A stretch of 64,000 nucleotides of DNA from assembly GCF_024055605.1 (NCBI RefSeq), contig NZ_JAMXLX010000006.1:248001-312000 (forward strand), in the 5' to 3' direction. Position numbers and translations under genes: made by a program. Source of the stretch: Ciceribacter sichuanensis (lineage in GTDB: Bacteria > Pseudomonadota > Alphaproteobacteria > Rhizobiales > Rhizobiaceae). The notes under the pieces were generated by a model. That model saw only the letters and a program-made list of their open reading frames with translations, did not search any database and had not been told where the DNA came from. Below are positions 7,440-17,721 of this stretch, piece by piece. Every line of letters begins with the position of its first letter. Within the stretch, counting starts at the first letter, position 1.

Positions 7440-8975
7440 TCAGTCCGCGAGACGATTGCTCGGTCGGCAGAAGAAGCAGAGTTCCGTGCCCGGCTCGGCG
7501 GTGAGGCTCGCGAAAATCACGGCGCCGTCATAGGGCGCGCGGATCGGCTGGCCGCTGGCGCGCTGGCCGATCACCTCGCCTTCCCGCACGGCCTCGCCGG
7601 CGGCGAACTGCCGTGACAACTTGTCTTCCGGCGCATCCGTCATCAGGGCTTCGGAGATTTCCCAGACCTGCGGCGCATCTTGCGGCAGGATCGGGTCGGC
7701 GACCACGAGACCGAGATGAGCGAGACCGTTGAGGATCGTGCGGTAGCCGACCGCGGCTCCCTGCGGGTCCGTATGCGTCCCGCATTCGACGGTAACGCCG
7801 TAGCCGCCGGCGAAACGCATGTATTCCGTGGTGCCGACGCTATGCGTCAGGGAAATTTCCGGGAAGCCGCGTTCGGCGCGGACGGTTGCCGCCTGTTTGA
7901 AGGCGTCCATCCAGCCATGCACCACCATCGGCAGTCCGAGCGCCTTGACAAGCGCTTCCTCCTGGGCGGCCCTGGCAAAGGGTTCCAGCGTGCCGCTATT
8001 GTCACTTGGGCCGATCAGGGCGAAGGGAACGCCCGGCGAACTGAAGGAATGCAGGTCGATCAGCACGTCATGTTCGCGCAACAGCGGGCAGAGCACGTTT
8101 GCGATGCGGTCCTCGTTGTCCACCGGCACCGGCTTCTCGCCGAGGTCGCGGTTGAGGTTGCGGTCACCCTCGCGGCGGTTCCAGCGGTAGGCGAGCGCGT
8201 TGACCACCGGCACGAAGGTGACGCTGCCGCGAGCAAGCCTGAGCCGGCCGGAGCGGAACTCGGCGATGGCGCGGGCAATTGCGGTCGGGCCGCAGGTCTC
8301 GTTGCCATGCACGGAACCGGTGACGATCAGGCTCGGACCCGGCTGGAGCGCGCGGAACGACACGCATTCCATCGTTTCCGTCTGCACCGGCGGGGTCGCC
8401 TGTTCGGGAGCGTCCGCCGGGGCGATATCGATCATCATGCCGGGCTGAAGCCGGCTGGCGAATTCCAGCAACTGGTCATGGGCGATGGCGACGCAGCCCT
8501 GCGTGCCGCTGAAATCCGGCCGCGCCGCATGCATGAAAATGGCGCTGCCGCCGGCTGCCCGCGGGGTGGAGTCGTTCCAGCCGACGGGAATGAAGAGATC
8601 GAACAGCCGCTCGCCTGTCCGTGTCTGCGCTTCCGGCGACATGTCGAGCACGAACTGGTTGTAGAACGGGCTTTCGGGATCCTCGACCCAGTTATAGTTG
8701 GCCGGCTTTTCAAGGAAGGGGAAGGCAAAGGAACGCGGGTCGTCGCCCAGCGCTTCGGGATCGTAGAAGCCATAACGCAGCGGGAAGGTACCGATCGGGG
8801 TTGCACCGTCACCTTCGCGCTTCAACGCCGGATCGCGCAGGCCCGAGCGGCCGACGGCGCAGGGGATCGTCCAGTTGCCGATGGTGAGCGTGCCCCGGTG
8901 GGGCTGGTCCGGATCCTGTCCGGCACGCACCTTGATGACCGGCTGGACGAGATGGGAAGCGGAGATGTCATTCAT
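7440..8975 (-). CDS. Fusion of L,D-transpeptidase (YkuD) domain and AstE/aspartoacylase-type zinc hydrolase
   Basis: A 511-residue two-domain protein. Residues about 12-185 form a YkuD-like domain with GDGATPIGTFPL, His149 in IFMHAARPDFSGTQG and the catalytic Cys161 in TQGCVAI. Residues about 205-500 form a succinylglutamate desuccinylase/aspartoacylase (M14-like) domain: HGNE (His223, Glu226), His309 in DLHS as zinc ligands, and Glu397 in VTVECGTH, with a beta-barrel tail (IRAPYDGAVIF). No signal peptide is seen. The start at 8973-8975 is 1 base past the stop of the upstream ATPase gene. It ends a peptide ABC operon, so a role in processing imported peptides or wall fragments is inferred. 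The start could be extended to 9065 but would overlap the ATPase. Confidence 0.85.
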   Translation of the reverse strand: MNDISASHLVQPVIKVRAGQDPDQPHRGTLTIGNWTIPCAVGRSGLRDPALKREGDGATPIGTFPLRYGFYDPEALGDDPRSFAFPFLEKPANYNWVEDPESPFYNQFVLDMSPEAQTRTGERLFDLFIPVGWNDSTPRAAGGSAIFMHAARPDFSGTQGCVAIAHDQLLEFASRLQPGMMIDIAPADAPEQATPPVQTETMECVSFRALQPGPSLIVTGSVHGNETCGPTAIARAIAEFRSGRLRLARGSVTFVPVVNALAYRWNRREGDRNLNRDLGEKPVPVDNEDRIANVLCPLLREHDVLIDLHSFSSPGVPFALIGPSDNSGTLEPFARAAQEEALVKALGLPMVVHGWMDAFKQAATVRAERGFPEISLTHSVGTTEYMRFAGGYGVTVECGTHTDPQGAAVGYRTILNGLAHLGLVVADPILPQDAPQVWEISEALMTDAPEDKLSRQFAAGEAVREGEVIGQRASGQPIRAPYDGAVIFASLTAEPGTELCFFCRPSNRLAD

Positions 8976-8976
8976 G

Positions 8977-9976
8977 TCAGAGACCTTGCAGGAGATGGCA
9001 ACGCGCGTGATGCGTCGGTGACAAAGCGGAGAATTCGGGGACGGTACCTGTCCGGCAGGCGGCAATCGCCTGGCTGCAGCGCGGGTTGAAGGCGCAACCC
9101 GGCGGCGGATCGAGCGCCGAGGGTATCTCGCCCTGAAGGCGGATGCTGCCGGAAGCCGGGTTCATCGGATCGGGTATCGAAGCGATCAGCGAGCGGGTGT
9201 AGGGATGCGCGGGTGCGGTGAAAATCTCGTCCCAGCGTCCCTGTTCCACGATCCGGCCGAGATACATGACGGCGATGCGATCGCACATATGCTCCACGAC
9301 GCCGAGATCATGCGAAATCATCAGCAGCGCCACGCCGAGTTCGTTCTTCAGCTCCAGAAGCAGGTTGATGATCTGCGCCCGGATGGAGACGTCGAGCGCC
9401 GATACCGGCTCGTCGCAGACGACGAGCTTCGGTTCGACGATCAGGGCGCGCGCGATGCAGATGCGCTGCCGCTGGCCGCCGGAGAACTCGTGCGGATAGC
9501 GCTTGGCTGCGTCGGGTCTAAGCCCGACCTTGCGCAGCATCTCTGCGACGCGGTCTTCCCGCTCGCTGGCATTGCCGATGCCGTGCAGCTTCAGCGGCCC
9601 GCCGAGGCTCTGGCCGACGGTGTGCCTCGGATTCAGCGAGGCGAACGGGTCCTGAAACACCATCTGCACGATGCGTGCGCGGTCCAGCCGGTCGGAGTGA
9701 CTGCTCGCGCCGCTCACGTCCTGTCCGTCGAGCACGATCCGTCCGCCGCTCGCCGGCACAAGGCCGAGAATGGATTGCGCGAGCGTCGATTTTCCGCAGC
9801 CCGATTCCCCCACGAGGCCGAGACATTCGCCGGCCTTCAGGTCGAGGTTCACGCCATCGACGGCCTTGAGCAGGCCGCGCCGGAAACCGAAGCCCTGACG
9901 GACAGGGTAATGAACCTTGAGATCCTCGATGCCTAGGATATCGGGACGCGCGGTCCCGGGATTTTCCATGGTGACG

Positions 9977-9984
<8 letters not shown>
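8977..9984 (-). CDS. Peptide ABC transporter ATP-binding protein, DppF/OppF type
   Basis: A 335-residue ABC ATPase. Walker [10 protein letters not shown] is at residues 59-67, the signature is FSGGQRQRICIARAL, and Walker B is KLVVCDEPVSALD. The C-terminal oligopeptide/dipeptide extension (PHPYTRSLIASIPDP, and a Cys-rich PPPGCAFNPRCSQ then AIAACR) is typical of the F-type subunit. It overlaps the preceding ATPase gene by 8 bases. With the D-type ATPase it energises the two permeases upstream in the same operon. Confidence 0.95.
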
Positions 9985-10953
<969 letters not shown>

Positions 10954-10957
<4 letters not shown>

Positions 10958-11787
10958 GCCCGCCGTGCCTTCCCCTGCGGATCGATGAGATCGCGCAGAC
11001 CGTCGCCCAGGAGATTGAACCCGAGAACCGTGAGGAAGAGCGCCGCACCGGGGAAGATGGCGATCCATGGCGAGACCATCAATTGCTCCCGCGCATGGGA
11101 GAGCATCGAGCCCCAGCTCGGCGCCGGCGGCACGACGCCCAGCCCGAGGAAGGAGAGCGAAGCCTCCGCCATGATCGCCGAGCCGATGCCCATGGTGGCG
11201 ATCACCACCAGCGGACCCGCAATGTTCGGCAGAAGCTCGCGGAACATGATGTGAAGGCGCCCGTAGCCCATGGTCTGCGCCGCCTGCACATAGCTGCGCG
11301 ATTTCTGCGACAGCACCTGTGCGCGGCTGATGCGACAGCTATAGGCCCAGTCGGTCATGCCGAGCGCAATCAAGAGGCTCGTGACTCCCGGTCCGAGTAC
11401 GGCCATCAGCGCCAGCGCGAAGACCACCGTCGGGATGGAGAGCATCAGGTTGGTGAGGCCCTGGACGAATTCATCCCACCAGCCGCCGAAATAGCCGGCC
11501 GAAAGACCGAGCGCCACGCCGATGCAGGTGTTCATGAGCTGTACGACCAGCCCGATGGTGAGCGAAATGCGGGCGCCATAGACCACGCGGCTGAAGATGT
11601 CGCGGCCCTGTTCGTCCGTTCCCATCAGGAACGACAGGCCCGGCGGCTCCTCGGCATAGATGAGGTTGGCGTCGAGAACGGGGTCATGGGTGGCGATCAG
11701 CGGCGCGAAGAGCGCGACGAAGACCATGACGACCAGGATCAGCCCGCCGACGAAGAGATTGGGACGCAGGAGATGGAGGAGTTTCAT
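10954..11787 (-). CDS. Peptide ABC transporter permease, DppC type
   Basis: A 277-residue inner-membrane permease with an N-terminal anchor helix ([20 protein letters not shown]), the family segment [20 protein letters not shown] and about five further hydrophobic helices. The EAA-like cytoplasmic loop ([20 protein letters not shown]) contacts the ATPases. The start at [10 protein letters not shown] (11785-11787) overlaps the upstream permease stop by 4 bases. Confidence 0.94.
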
Positions 11788-12716
11788 CGGTAGCGGATCC
11801 TCGGATCGATCAGCATGTAGGCGATGTCGACCAGCGTATTGATGAGCAGGAAGAACAGCACGATGACGAGAATGCAGCCCTGCACTGCGGGAATGTCGCG
11901 CAGCGAGACGGACTGGATGAGCAGCGATCCGACGCCCGGCCATGCGAACAGGCTTTCGATCACCACCGAGCCGCCCAGCATGGAGCCGAATTGCAGGCCG
12001 ATGGTCGTCAGCACCAGAACGAAGGCGTTGCGGGCCAGATGCCGGGTGACGATGCGGGTCTCGCTCATGCCCTTGGAGCGCGCCGTGCGGATGAAATCGG
12101 CGCCGCGCACTTCGAGCACGGCCGCCCTCGTGGTTCTGGCGAGAAGCGCCATCGGGCCGATGCCAAGGGTGAGCGCCGGCAGGATGAGGTGCTGCAATCC
12201 GCCCTGCCCGTAGCCGAAGGTCGGCAGCCAGCCCAGTTGCAGCGAGAAAAAATACATCGCCAGCAGGCCGAACCAGAAGCCGGGCACGGAAAGCCCCGAA
12301 ACCGCCCCCATCATCGCCGCCATGTCGATCCAGCTTCCCGGCCTTGAGGCCGCGATGAAGCCGAGCGGCAGGCCGATGGCGACCGCGAACAGGATGGCGG
12401 CGCAGGCCAGACGGAAGGACGCGACGATGCGGCTTTCCAGCATGTCGATCACCGGCCGGCGGGTGGAGAAGGAGGTTCCGAGATCGCCGCGCGCGAGGTC
12501 GGCGACGTAGCGGCCGAAGCGCTCGGGCAAGGGATCGTTCAGATGAAGCTGTTCCTCGATCCGGGCCATGACCTTGGGATCGATATCGCGTTTTTCACCG
12601 ACCAGCGACGTGACGAAGCTGCCGGGTATGACGCTGAACAGCAGGAAGACGAGCGTCACCACGACGGCGACGGTCAGAAGCGCCTGCATCAGCCGCCGCG
12701 CAATCACCATCAGCAT
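11784..12716 (-). CDS. Peptide ABC transporter permease, DppB type
   Basis: A 310-residue permease starting MLMVIARRLMQ (ATG 12714-12716) with GAGGAA a few bases upstream. It has the N-terminal helix TVAVVVTLVFLLFSVIPGSF, the DPLPERFGRYVADLARGDLG segment between helices one and two, and the EAA loop HLARNAFVLVLTTIGLQFG. An upstream in-frame ATG at 12848 would overlap the binding-protein gene and lacks family sequence. It lies 103 bases from the binding protein; that gap has a repeated CCAACCTTTC. Confidence 0.93.
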   Translation of the reverse strand: MLMVIARRLMQALLTVAVVVTLVFLLFSVIPGSFVTSLVGEKRDIDPKVMARIEEQLHLNDPLPERFGRYVADLARGDLGTSFSTRRPVIDMLESRIVASFRLACAAILFAVAIGLPLGFIAASRPGSWIDMAAMMGAVSGLSVPGFWFGLLAMYFFSLQLGWLPTFGYGQGGLQHLILPALTLGIGPMALLARTTRAAVLEVRGADFIRTARSKGMSETRIVTRHLARNAFVLVLTTIGLQFGSMLGGSVVIESLFAWPGVGSLLIQSVSLRDIPAVQGCILVIVLFFLLINTLVDIAYMLIDPRIRYR

Positions 12717-12819
12717 GAAGTGTTCCTCTGTTCCGGGACGCGGACGCCGCATGGATGACACGCGACGCCCGAACCGGAAAGGTTGGCCAGAAAGGTTGGA
12801 TTGACAGGAGCCGATGGAC

Positions 12820-14445
12820 TTACTTGCGTCCCGGGGCGTTCTCATCAAGCCAGATCTGGTCGACTTCGAGGATGGCGGCTTCCGTTACGTTGGAGTCGAC
12901 GCCGTGCACCCAGGGCTGCGTGGCGACGACGGCCTTGTTGTAGTTGTGGAACCACACCGGCGCCTGTTCGAAGATGTAGCCGTCGGCTTCCTTGGCCAGC
13001 TCGATGCGGCGCTTGGGATCGGGGTCGGACGAGGCGGCATCGATCATGGCGTCGAATTTCGGATCGGCATAGCCGCTGCGGTTGCAGGCAGAGCGGGAGA
13101 CGCGGCTGTCGAAGCAGCGCAGCGCGCCGACCGGATCGGGACCCGTGCCGTTGGAACGGAACCATGCCATGGCCTCGCCGGCATTGATCGCATCGAGCAG
13201 GACGCCCGATTCCACCACTTTCGGCTTGGCGTTGATGCCGACCGCCGAGAGGAAGGGCATCATGGCCTGCAGAACGCCGAGGCTGCTTTCGCCATCGGTC
13301 ACCATCGCCTCGAATTCGAAACCGTCGCCATAGCCTGCTTCCTTCAGGAGCTGCTTGGCCTTTTCCGGATCATAGGCATAGGGCTGGCGGTCCTTGTCGA
13401 AGGCGACCGAGGTCATCGGCAGCCAGCCCGTGGCCTTGAACGCCTTGTCCTTCAGGAGCTTGCGGATGATGATGTCGCGGTCGACGGCATAGTTGATCGC
13501 CTGACGCACGCGAACGTCGTTGAAGGGCGCCTTCTGGACGTTCATGCCCATATGGCGGGTAAAGAGTTCGGGAACCTCGATCAGGCCCTTCGACAGTTCC
13601 GGATCTGCCTTGTAGGCAGCATAGGCGCTGCCGGAAAGCACAGTGGCGTCCAGTTCGCCGGCGCGGAAGGCGACGTCGAGCGCGCTGTATTCATCGGTAA
13701 TGGTGAATTCCACGCGGTCCGCGTAGGGCTGGCCGGGCTTGTAATACTTGTCGAACTTCTCGCCGACGACGCGCGAACCCTCGACATGCTCGACGAAGCG
13801 GAACGGGCCGAGACCGACGGGATGCGACAGGAATTCCGGCTTGTCGGCCTCTTCCTTCGGCAGGATGGCGGTCACGGCCTCGAACAGCAGGGTGCCCGGC
13901 TCGAGGTAGTTCTTGAAGGTGATCTCAAGGGTGAAATCGTCGATCTTCTTCAGGCCGGAGATCGAGGTGGCCTTGCCGGCCGCATAGTCTTCCGCGCCGA
14001 CGATTTCCGAGATCATCGGGGAACCCGGATAGCCCTTCGCCGGGTCCATGATGCGGGTGTAGGACCAGATCAGGTCGTCCGCCGTCATCTTGCGGCCATT
14101 GTGGAAATAGGCGTTGTCGCGCAGCTTGTAGGTGAAAGTCTTGCCGTCGGCCGAGGTTTCCACCGAGGTCGCCAGATCGAGCGCCGGCCGGTTTTCGGCC
14201 GAATCCCAGGTGTAGAGCGCGCGGTGGAAGGCCTTGGAAACGGCCATGTCCTGCGATTCATAGGTGATGTGCGGATCGAGCGATTTCAGCGCCGAGCTGT
14301 AGGGGGCCGGCAGGTGCAGCGTGCCGCCGGGGATCGGGTCCTGCGCCATAACCGGCGAGAACTGGGTCAGAACGCTGATTGCGGTGGCGGCAAGCAGAAG
14401 GCGGGCCGAACGCAAACAGCCGGCGGATGTCTTGAGTAATGTCAT
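12820..14445 (-). CDS. ABC transporter substrate-binding protein, family 5 (peptide/opine type)
   Basis: A 541-residue periplasmic binding protein. Residues 1-35 are a Sec signal peptide (SARLLLAATAISVLTQFSP then VMAQ). Family 5 signatures include GGTLHLPAPYSSALKSLDPH, the FKLRDN-like segment TYKLRDNAYFHNGRKMTADD and DVRVRQAINYAVDRD. Two cysteines flank CFDSRVSRSAC and could form a disulphide. It precedes the two permeases and two ATPases, making a complete importer. Ligand is unknown; the accompanying hydrolases favour a peptide. Confidence 0.94.
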   Translation of the reverse strand: MTLLKTSAGCLRSARLLLAATAISVLTQFSPVMAQDPIPGGTLHLPAPYSSALKSLDPHITYESQDMAVSKAFHRALYTWDSAENRPALDLATSVETSADGKTFTYKLRDNAYFHNGRKMTADDLIWSYTRIMDPAKGYPGSPMISEIVGAEDYAAGKATSISGLKKIDDFTLEITFKNYLEPGTLLFEAVTAILPKEEADKPEFLSHPVGLGPFRFVEHVEGSRVVGEKFDKYYKPGQPYADRVEFTITDEYSALDVAFRAGELDATVLSGSAYAAYKADPELSKGLIEVPELFTRHMGMNVQKAPFNDVRVRQAINYAVDRDIIIRKLLKDKAFKATGWLPMTSVAFDKDRQPYAYDPEKAKQLLKEAGYGDGFEFEAMVTDGESSLGVLQAMMPFLSAVGINAKPKVVESGVLLDAINAGEAMAWFRSNGTGPDPVGALRCFDSRVSRSACNRSGYADPKFDAMIDAASSDPDPKRRIELAKEADGYIFEQAPVWFHNYNKAVVATQPWVHGVDSNVTEAAILEVDQIWLDENAPGRK

Positions 14446-14545
14446 GGCAGTATCCCTCTAGTGGTTATTTTCTATCTTCATGCATGCGAGCATTTCGTTT
14501 GATGCTCTTTTCCTGCCCCACAGGAGGCGCGAGGCAAATTGGGTG

Positions 14546-15463
14546 TCAGGACGGGTTTAGCCCTCCTTTCAGGACGGCTTCGTGAATGAGCCGCCCGACA
14601 TCGGGGAAAAACGTTCTGTCGTCGGCCGACCAGTGGCTGTCGGTCATCACGCAGGCGACGAAGCTTTTCCCGGATGCCGTCTCGGCATAGACGAGATCGT
14701 GGCGTGTCCAGCTCGTATGGCCCGCCTTCGACCACAGAAGCGTGGTTTCAGGCATTCCCTCCCCGAGAAAGCCCCGCGCCTGATCACCTTCCGGCGGAAT
14801 GCCGGTTTCGGCAAAGGCCCGCCGCTCCCGGCTGCGGTCCATCAGCTCCATCATCCAGTCGGAGGCATCGGTCGCGCCGCGCACGATGTCATGCATCAGC
14901 ATGGCGCAGGCGCGCGCCGTGAGGCGGTTGCCCTTCGAATGAGACCTTGCCTGATAGGAACAGCCATACGGGCTGTCTTCGTAAGTGGCATGCAGGACGT
15001 TGATGTCGCGGAACTCCGGCCGGTCGAGACTTGTCAGCCAGTCCTGCACCGCGTGCCGACGGCGAAGCCAGTCGGCAAGGTCCGCATCATCCAGGCAGGG
15101 GCCGTCGAACGCACCCGTCAGCCGGCCCATGAGAAATGCCGTGGCTTCGTTGGACGACAGTTCGATCATGGCGCGGGCGGCGCGCCGGTCTTCGTCGTCA
15201 GGCTGAAAGCGCCCCATGGCCTCGAAGGCGGTGAAAGCGTAGAGACAGAAGAGCTTCATCACGCTTGCCGGATAGACCGGCACATCCTGTCGGTAACCGA
15301 AGAGCGCGGTTTCCGGCAAAGGCCCGCAACCGCTTCCGCGCAGCGGCCGGTCATGAACGGCGAGCGCCAGTCCGATGGCATCCGGCCCCAGCCTGCCGGC
15401 GCTGCGCTCGCCCGCAAGGCCGATGATCCCGTCTCGAAGTTCGTCGAAGTCTGCCGCGTTCAC
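14546..15463 (-). CDS. Class A beta-lactamase-like serine hydrolase
   Basis: A 305-residue protein with the serine penicillin-recognising triad of motifs: SVMK at residues 67-70 (SxxK), SSN at 103-105 in the place of SDN, and SKAGHTSW in the place of KTG. No obvious signal peptide precedes the domain, which is unusual for a beta-lactamase and points to a cytoplasmic peptidase/esterase-like hydrolase. It sits 100 bases upstream of the binding-protein gene on the same strand and is probably the first gene of the peptide-transport operon. A substrate of peptide, amide or lactam type is inferred. Confidence 0.82.
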   Translation of the reverse strand: MNAADFDELRDGIIGLAGERSAGRLGPDAIGLALAVHDRPLRGSGCGPLPETALFGYRQDVPVYPASVMKLFCLYAFTAFEAMGRFQPDDEDRRAARAMIELSSNEATAFLMGRLTGAFDGPCLDDADLADWLRRRHAVQDWLTSLDRPEFRDINVLHATYEDSPYGCSYQARSHSKGNRLTARACAMLMHDIVRGATDASDWMMELMDRSRERRAFAETGIPPEGDQARGFLGEGMPETTLLWSKAGHTSWTRHDLVYAETASGKSFVACVMTDSHWSADDRTFFPDVGRLIHEAVLKGGLNPS

Positions 15464-15649
15464 GTATCAATCCGCATTCTGTTCGCCGTTCCGAAAGCGG
15501 TGCAAACCGGTCCCGGTAATGGCGATGTCATGATCAACATGAATGAAGCTTAAGTCCGATATGCAGCTCTTCGATACGAAAAATGCGCTGCAAGTTCATT
15601 CATTCATGATATGAAGTTGTGATGCGTGGACACGGGCCGGGGGTATTTC

Positions 15650-16570
15650 ATGGGCGATCTCAATCTGCGGCAGATCGAGGTCTTCAGGGCCACGATGAAG
15701 TTCGGGACGGTGACGGCGGCGGCGGCCGCTCTCGCCTCGTCGCAACCGACGATTACCCGGGAATTGAGGCGTCTCGAGGATACGGTGGGCTTCCTGCTGT
15801 TCGAACGCCGGCGTCAGCGGCTCCATCCGACCGCCCGGGCGCTGAAGCTCTACCATGAAGTACAGGCTTCCTTCATCGGCCTCGATCGCATCAATGTCTG
15901 CGTCCACGGGCTTCGTGGCTCCTATGACGAAATCCTCTATATCGCCACCCTGCCCGCCTTCGCCCAGAACCTGCTGCCCGAGGCGCTACAGCGTCTCATG
16001 ACCCGTCACCCGCACGTTTCGGTGCGCATCGACACCTCCGACCCGCGGGACCAGTCGCCGATTTCCGGCTTCAACTTCGATATCGGCCTGATCGAGGGAA
16101 GTTATGGTTCGGAAAGCGCCGATGTCCTGACCGTCGGCAGTTTCGATCAGGTCTGCGTGATCCCTGCCGGCCATGCGCTGGCAGAAAAGAAGGTTCTCGT
16201 TCCAGAAGATTTCCACGATGTCGACTTCATTTCTCTCGGCGACAATGACCCCTTCCGTATGCAGATCGACCGCATGTTCGACGAAGCCGGGGTGACGCGA
16301 AAGATGTCGATCAGCACGCAATCGGCAAATGCCGTCTGCGAAATGGTCGCCTGCGGACTGGGGGTGGCGATCATCAATCCGCTGACCGCCCTGTCCTATC
16401 GTGACAGACCCATCGTGCTCAGAAGGCTGTCCCGCTCGATCCACTTCCTCGTTTCGGCGCTGAGGCCGGCAAACCGGCCCGTGGTCAACAGCGGCGAGAG
16501 CCTCGTGCAATATCTGACCGCCGTCTGCGGCGAGCGGGCGCGCCTGCTGGAAAGCATTCTGGAGCGATAG
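15650..16570 (+). CDS. LysR-family regulator divergent from the peptide-transport operon
   Basis: A 306-residue LysR protein starting at MGDLNLRQIEVFRAT (ATG 15650) behind a G-rich ribosome site; an in-frame ATG at 15626 is less likely. HTH spans about residues 6-65 (GTVTAAAAALASSQPTITRE). The effector domain follows. It is transcribed away from the serine-hydrolase/ABC operon, with a 186-base shared regulatory region (15464-15649), so it probably controls that operon. Confidence 0.92.
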   Translation: MGDLNLRQIEVFRATMKFGTVTAAAAALASSQPTITRELRRLEDTVGFLLFERRRQRLHPTARALKLYHEVQASFIGLDRINVCVHGLRGSYDEILYIATLPAFAQNLLPEALQRLMTRHPHVSVRIDTSDPRDQSPISGFNFDIGLIEGSYGSESADVLTVGSFDQVCVIPAGHALAEKKVLVPEDFHDVDFISLGDNDPFRMQIDRMFDEAGVTRKMSISTQSANAVCEMVACGLGVAIINPLTALSYRDRPIVLRRLSRSIHFLVSALRPANRPVVNSGESLVQYLTAVCGERARLLESILER

Positions 16571-16573
16571 CCG

Positions 16574-16783
16574 ACATCCATTGGTGCCGGCGGGTTTCTT
16601 GCCGGAAGGTGTGCCGTCGGGGTTCATGCCGTAACGGCGGAAGCCGCAAGGCTCATTGCTCCCCAGCGGCTTTTCGAGATCGGCCGGATCTTCCTTGAGG
16701 CCCGCAAGGAAATCGCCCGCCGCCACGGCTTCGTCTACGGCCCGGAGCGCGCCTGGGCGAAACTCGGCCTTTGAAACGGGCAT
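16574..16783 (-). pseudogene. Short unassigned coding remnant divergent from tetR
   Basis: From ATG 16781-16783 the minus frame reads MPVSKAEFRPGALRAVDEAV and continues through GLKEDPADLEKPLGSNEP to MNPDGTPSGKKPAGTNG, with codon use like the real genes nearby and an AAAGG nine bases upstream of the start. It then runs without a stop into the antisense strand of the LysR gene (stop codon of LysR at 16568-16570). I do not recognise the family. It looks like the 5' part of a gene whose end was lost, and its start faces the operators at 16823-16865. A plus-strand frame over the same bases ends in ARRHGFVYGPERAWAKLGL; which strand is real is uncertain. Confidence 0.4.
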
Positions 16784-16822
16784 TCGAAGGGCCTTTAACC
16801 TTGCCGCATTCTTCCCATATTG

Positions 16823-16865
16823 ATGACAGACATCATGTTTGATGCTAGGGATGTTGGTCGTCATG
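16823..16865 (+). promoter_or_regulatory. Two palindromic operators upstream of tetR, matching those of the SDR operon
   Basis: Site A' is ATGACAGACATCATG (16823-16837) and site B' is ATGTTGGTCGTCATG (16851-16865). Each matches the corresponding SDR-operon site at 13 of 15 positions, the two sites start 28 bp apart in both places, and the nearer edge is 33 bases from the start codon in both. The 13-base spacers are not conserved (4/13), which argues for selection on the sites. A CATGTT at 16834-16839 mirrors the -10 element at the SDR promoter. Confidence 0.7.
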
Positions 16866-16897
16866 ACAAGGCCAGCGACAAGCGAGAGAAATTTGCG

Positions 16898-17458
16898 ATG
16901 AAAGTCACGCGCGAGCAGATGGCGGAGAACCGGCTCCGCATTCTCGATTCGGCAGCCGAACTCTTCCGGGCCAAGGGTTTCGAGGCAGTGACCGTCGCCG
17001 AAGTGATGAAGGCCGCGGGCCTGACCCATGGCGGCTTCTATGGTCATTTCTCTTCCAAGGACGATCTGGTCGCCCAGACGCTGGCCCATGCCTTGAAAAT
17101 CGACGCCGAAGGCAAATCCAGCGTCTCCTCCTGGATCGGCAGCTATCTGTCGCCGCGTCACCGGGACGATGCCGGCCATGGCTGCCCGACGGCAGGCCTC
17201 GCGGCCGAGACCCGCCATCAGAGCCCGGCGGCACAGGCCGCGATGACCGAAGGCGTCCGCGCCCAGATCGAGAGAATAAGCCAGGCGATGCCGGGCACGG
17301 GCGAGGCCGAAAAACGCCGGGCGGCGATCGGCTGCTGGTCGGCCATGGTCGGCGCCGTGATCCTCGCCCGCGCCATCGCCGATCCCGAACTCTCGGATGA
17401 GGTGCTCAACGAAACCCGCGCCTGGATCGACGCTGCCATCGCAAGGGATGCCGCTTGA
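16898..17458 (+). CDS. TetR-family regulator, probable repressor of itself and the SDR-OYE-MDR operon
   Basis: A 186-residue protein from MKVTREQMAENR (ATG 16898); an upstream in-frame start at 16820 would translate the operators and is rejected. HTH: RILDSAAELFRAKGFEAVTV then AEVMKAAGLTHGGFYGHFSS (residues 14-52). The C-terminal domain has GCPTAGLAAETRHQSP, a conserved feature of a TetR subgroup in which a Cys may sense electrophiles. Its promoter carries the same double operator as the detoxification operon 11 kb away, so it likely controls both. Ligand is inferred to be an electrophile or aldehyde. Confidence 0.9.
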   Translation: MKVTREQMAENRLRILDSAAELFRAKGFEAVTVAEVMKAAGLTHGGFYGHFSSKDDLVAQTLAHALKIDAEGKSSVSSWIGSYLSPRHRDDAGHGCPTAGLAAETRHQSPAAQAAMTEGVRAQIERISQAMPGTGEAEKRRAAIGCWSAMVGAVILARAIADPELSDEVLNETRAWIDAAIARDAA

Positions 17459-17721
17459 CGGGACGGGCAAAAAGCTCGGAGAGCCTTATGCGCCCTCGTC
17501 CTTGGGGTTGAGACGGGTCAGGCTTTATGGCGGCAGCGAGTTGAAACCGCCCGCCAGACGCGCAACGGCTGTTTCGCCGCGACGCTCACCGTGGTGGCCC
17601 TGACGCTCCGCGCCTGCCGGAACCTCGTTGCACAGTATCGCTCCAGATAGCCGGAGCAACTTGACCCCGGGTCGGCTCCCGTGGCTGACCCGCCTTGCCC
17701 CGTGGTATCGAGAGACGATCT

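Noticed and set aside
12740..12805. Direct repeat CCAACCTTTC between binding protein and permease genes
   Set aside because: Only two short copies with no symmetry or position suggesting function.
12814..14439. 541-codon plus-strand frame opposite the binding protein
   Set aside because: Mirror of the minus-strand binding-protein gene, which has a signal peptide and family 5 motifs.
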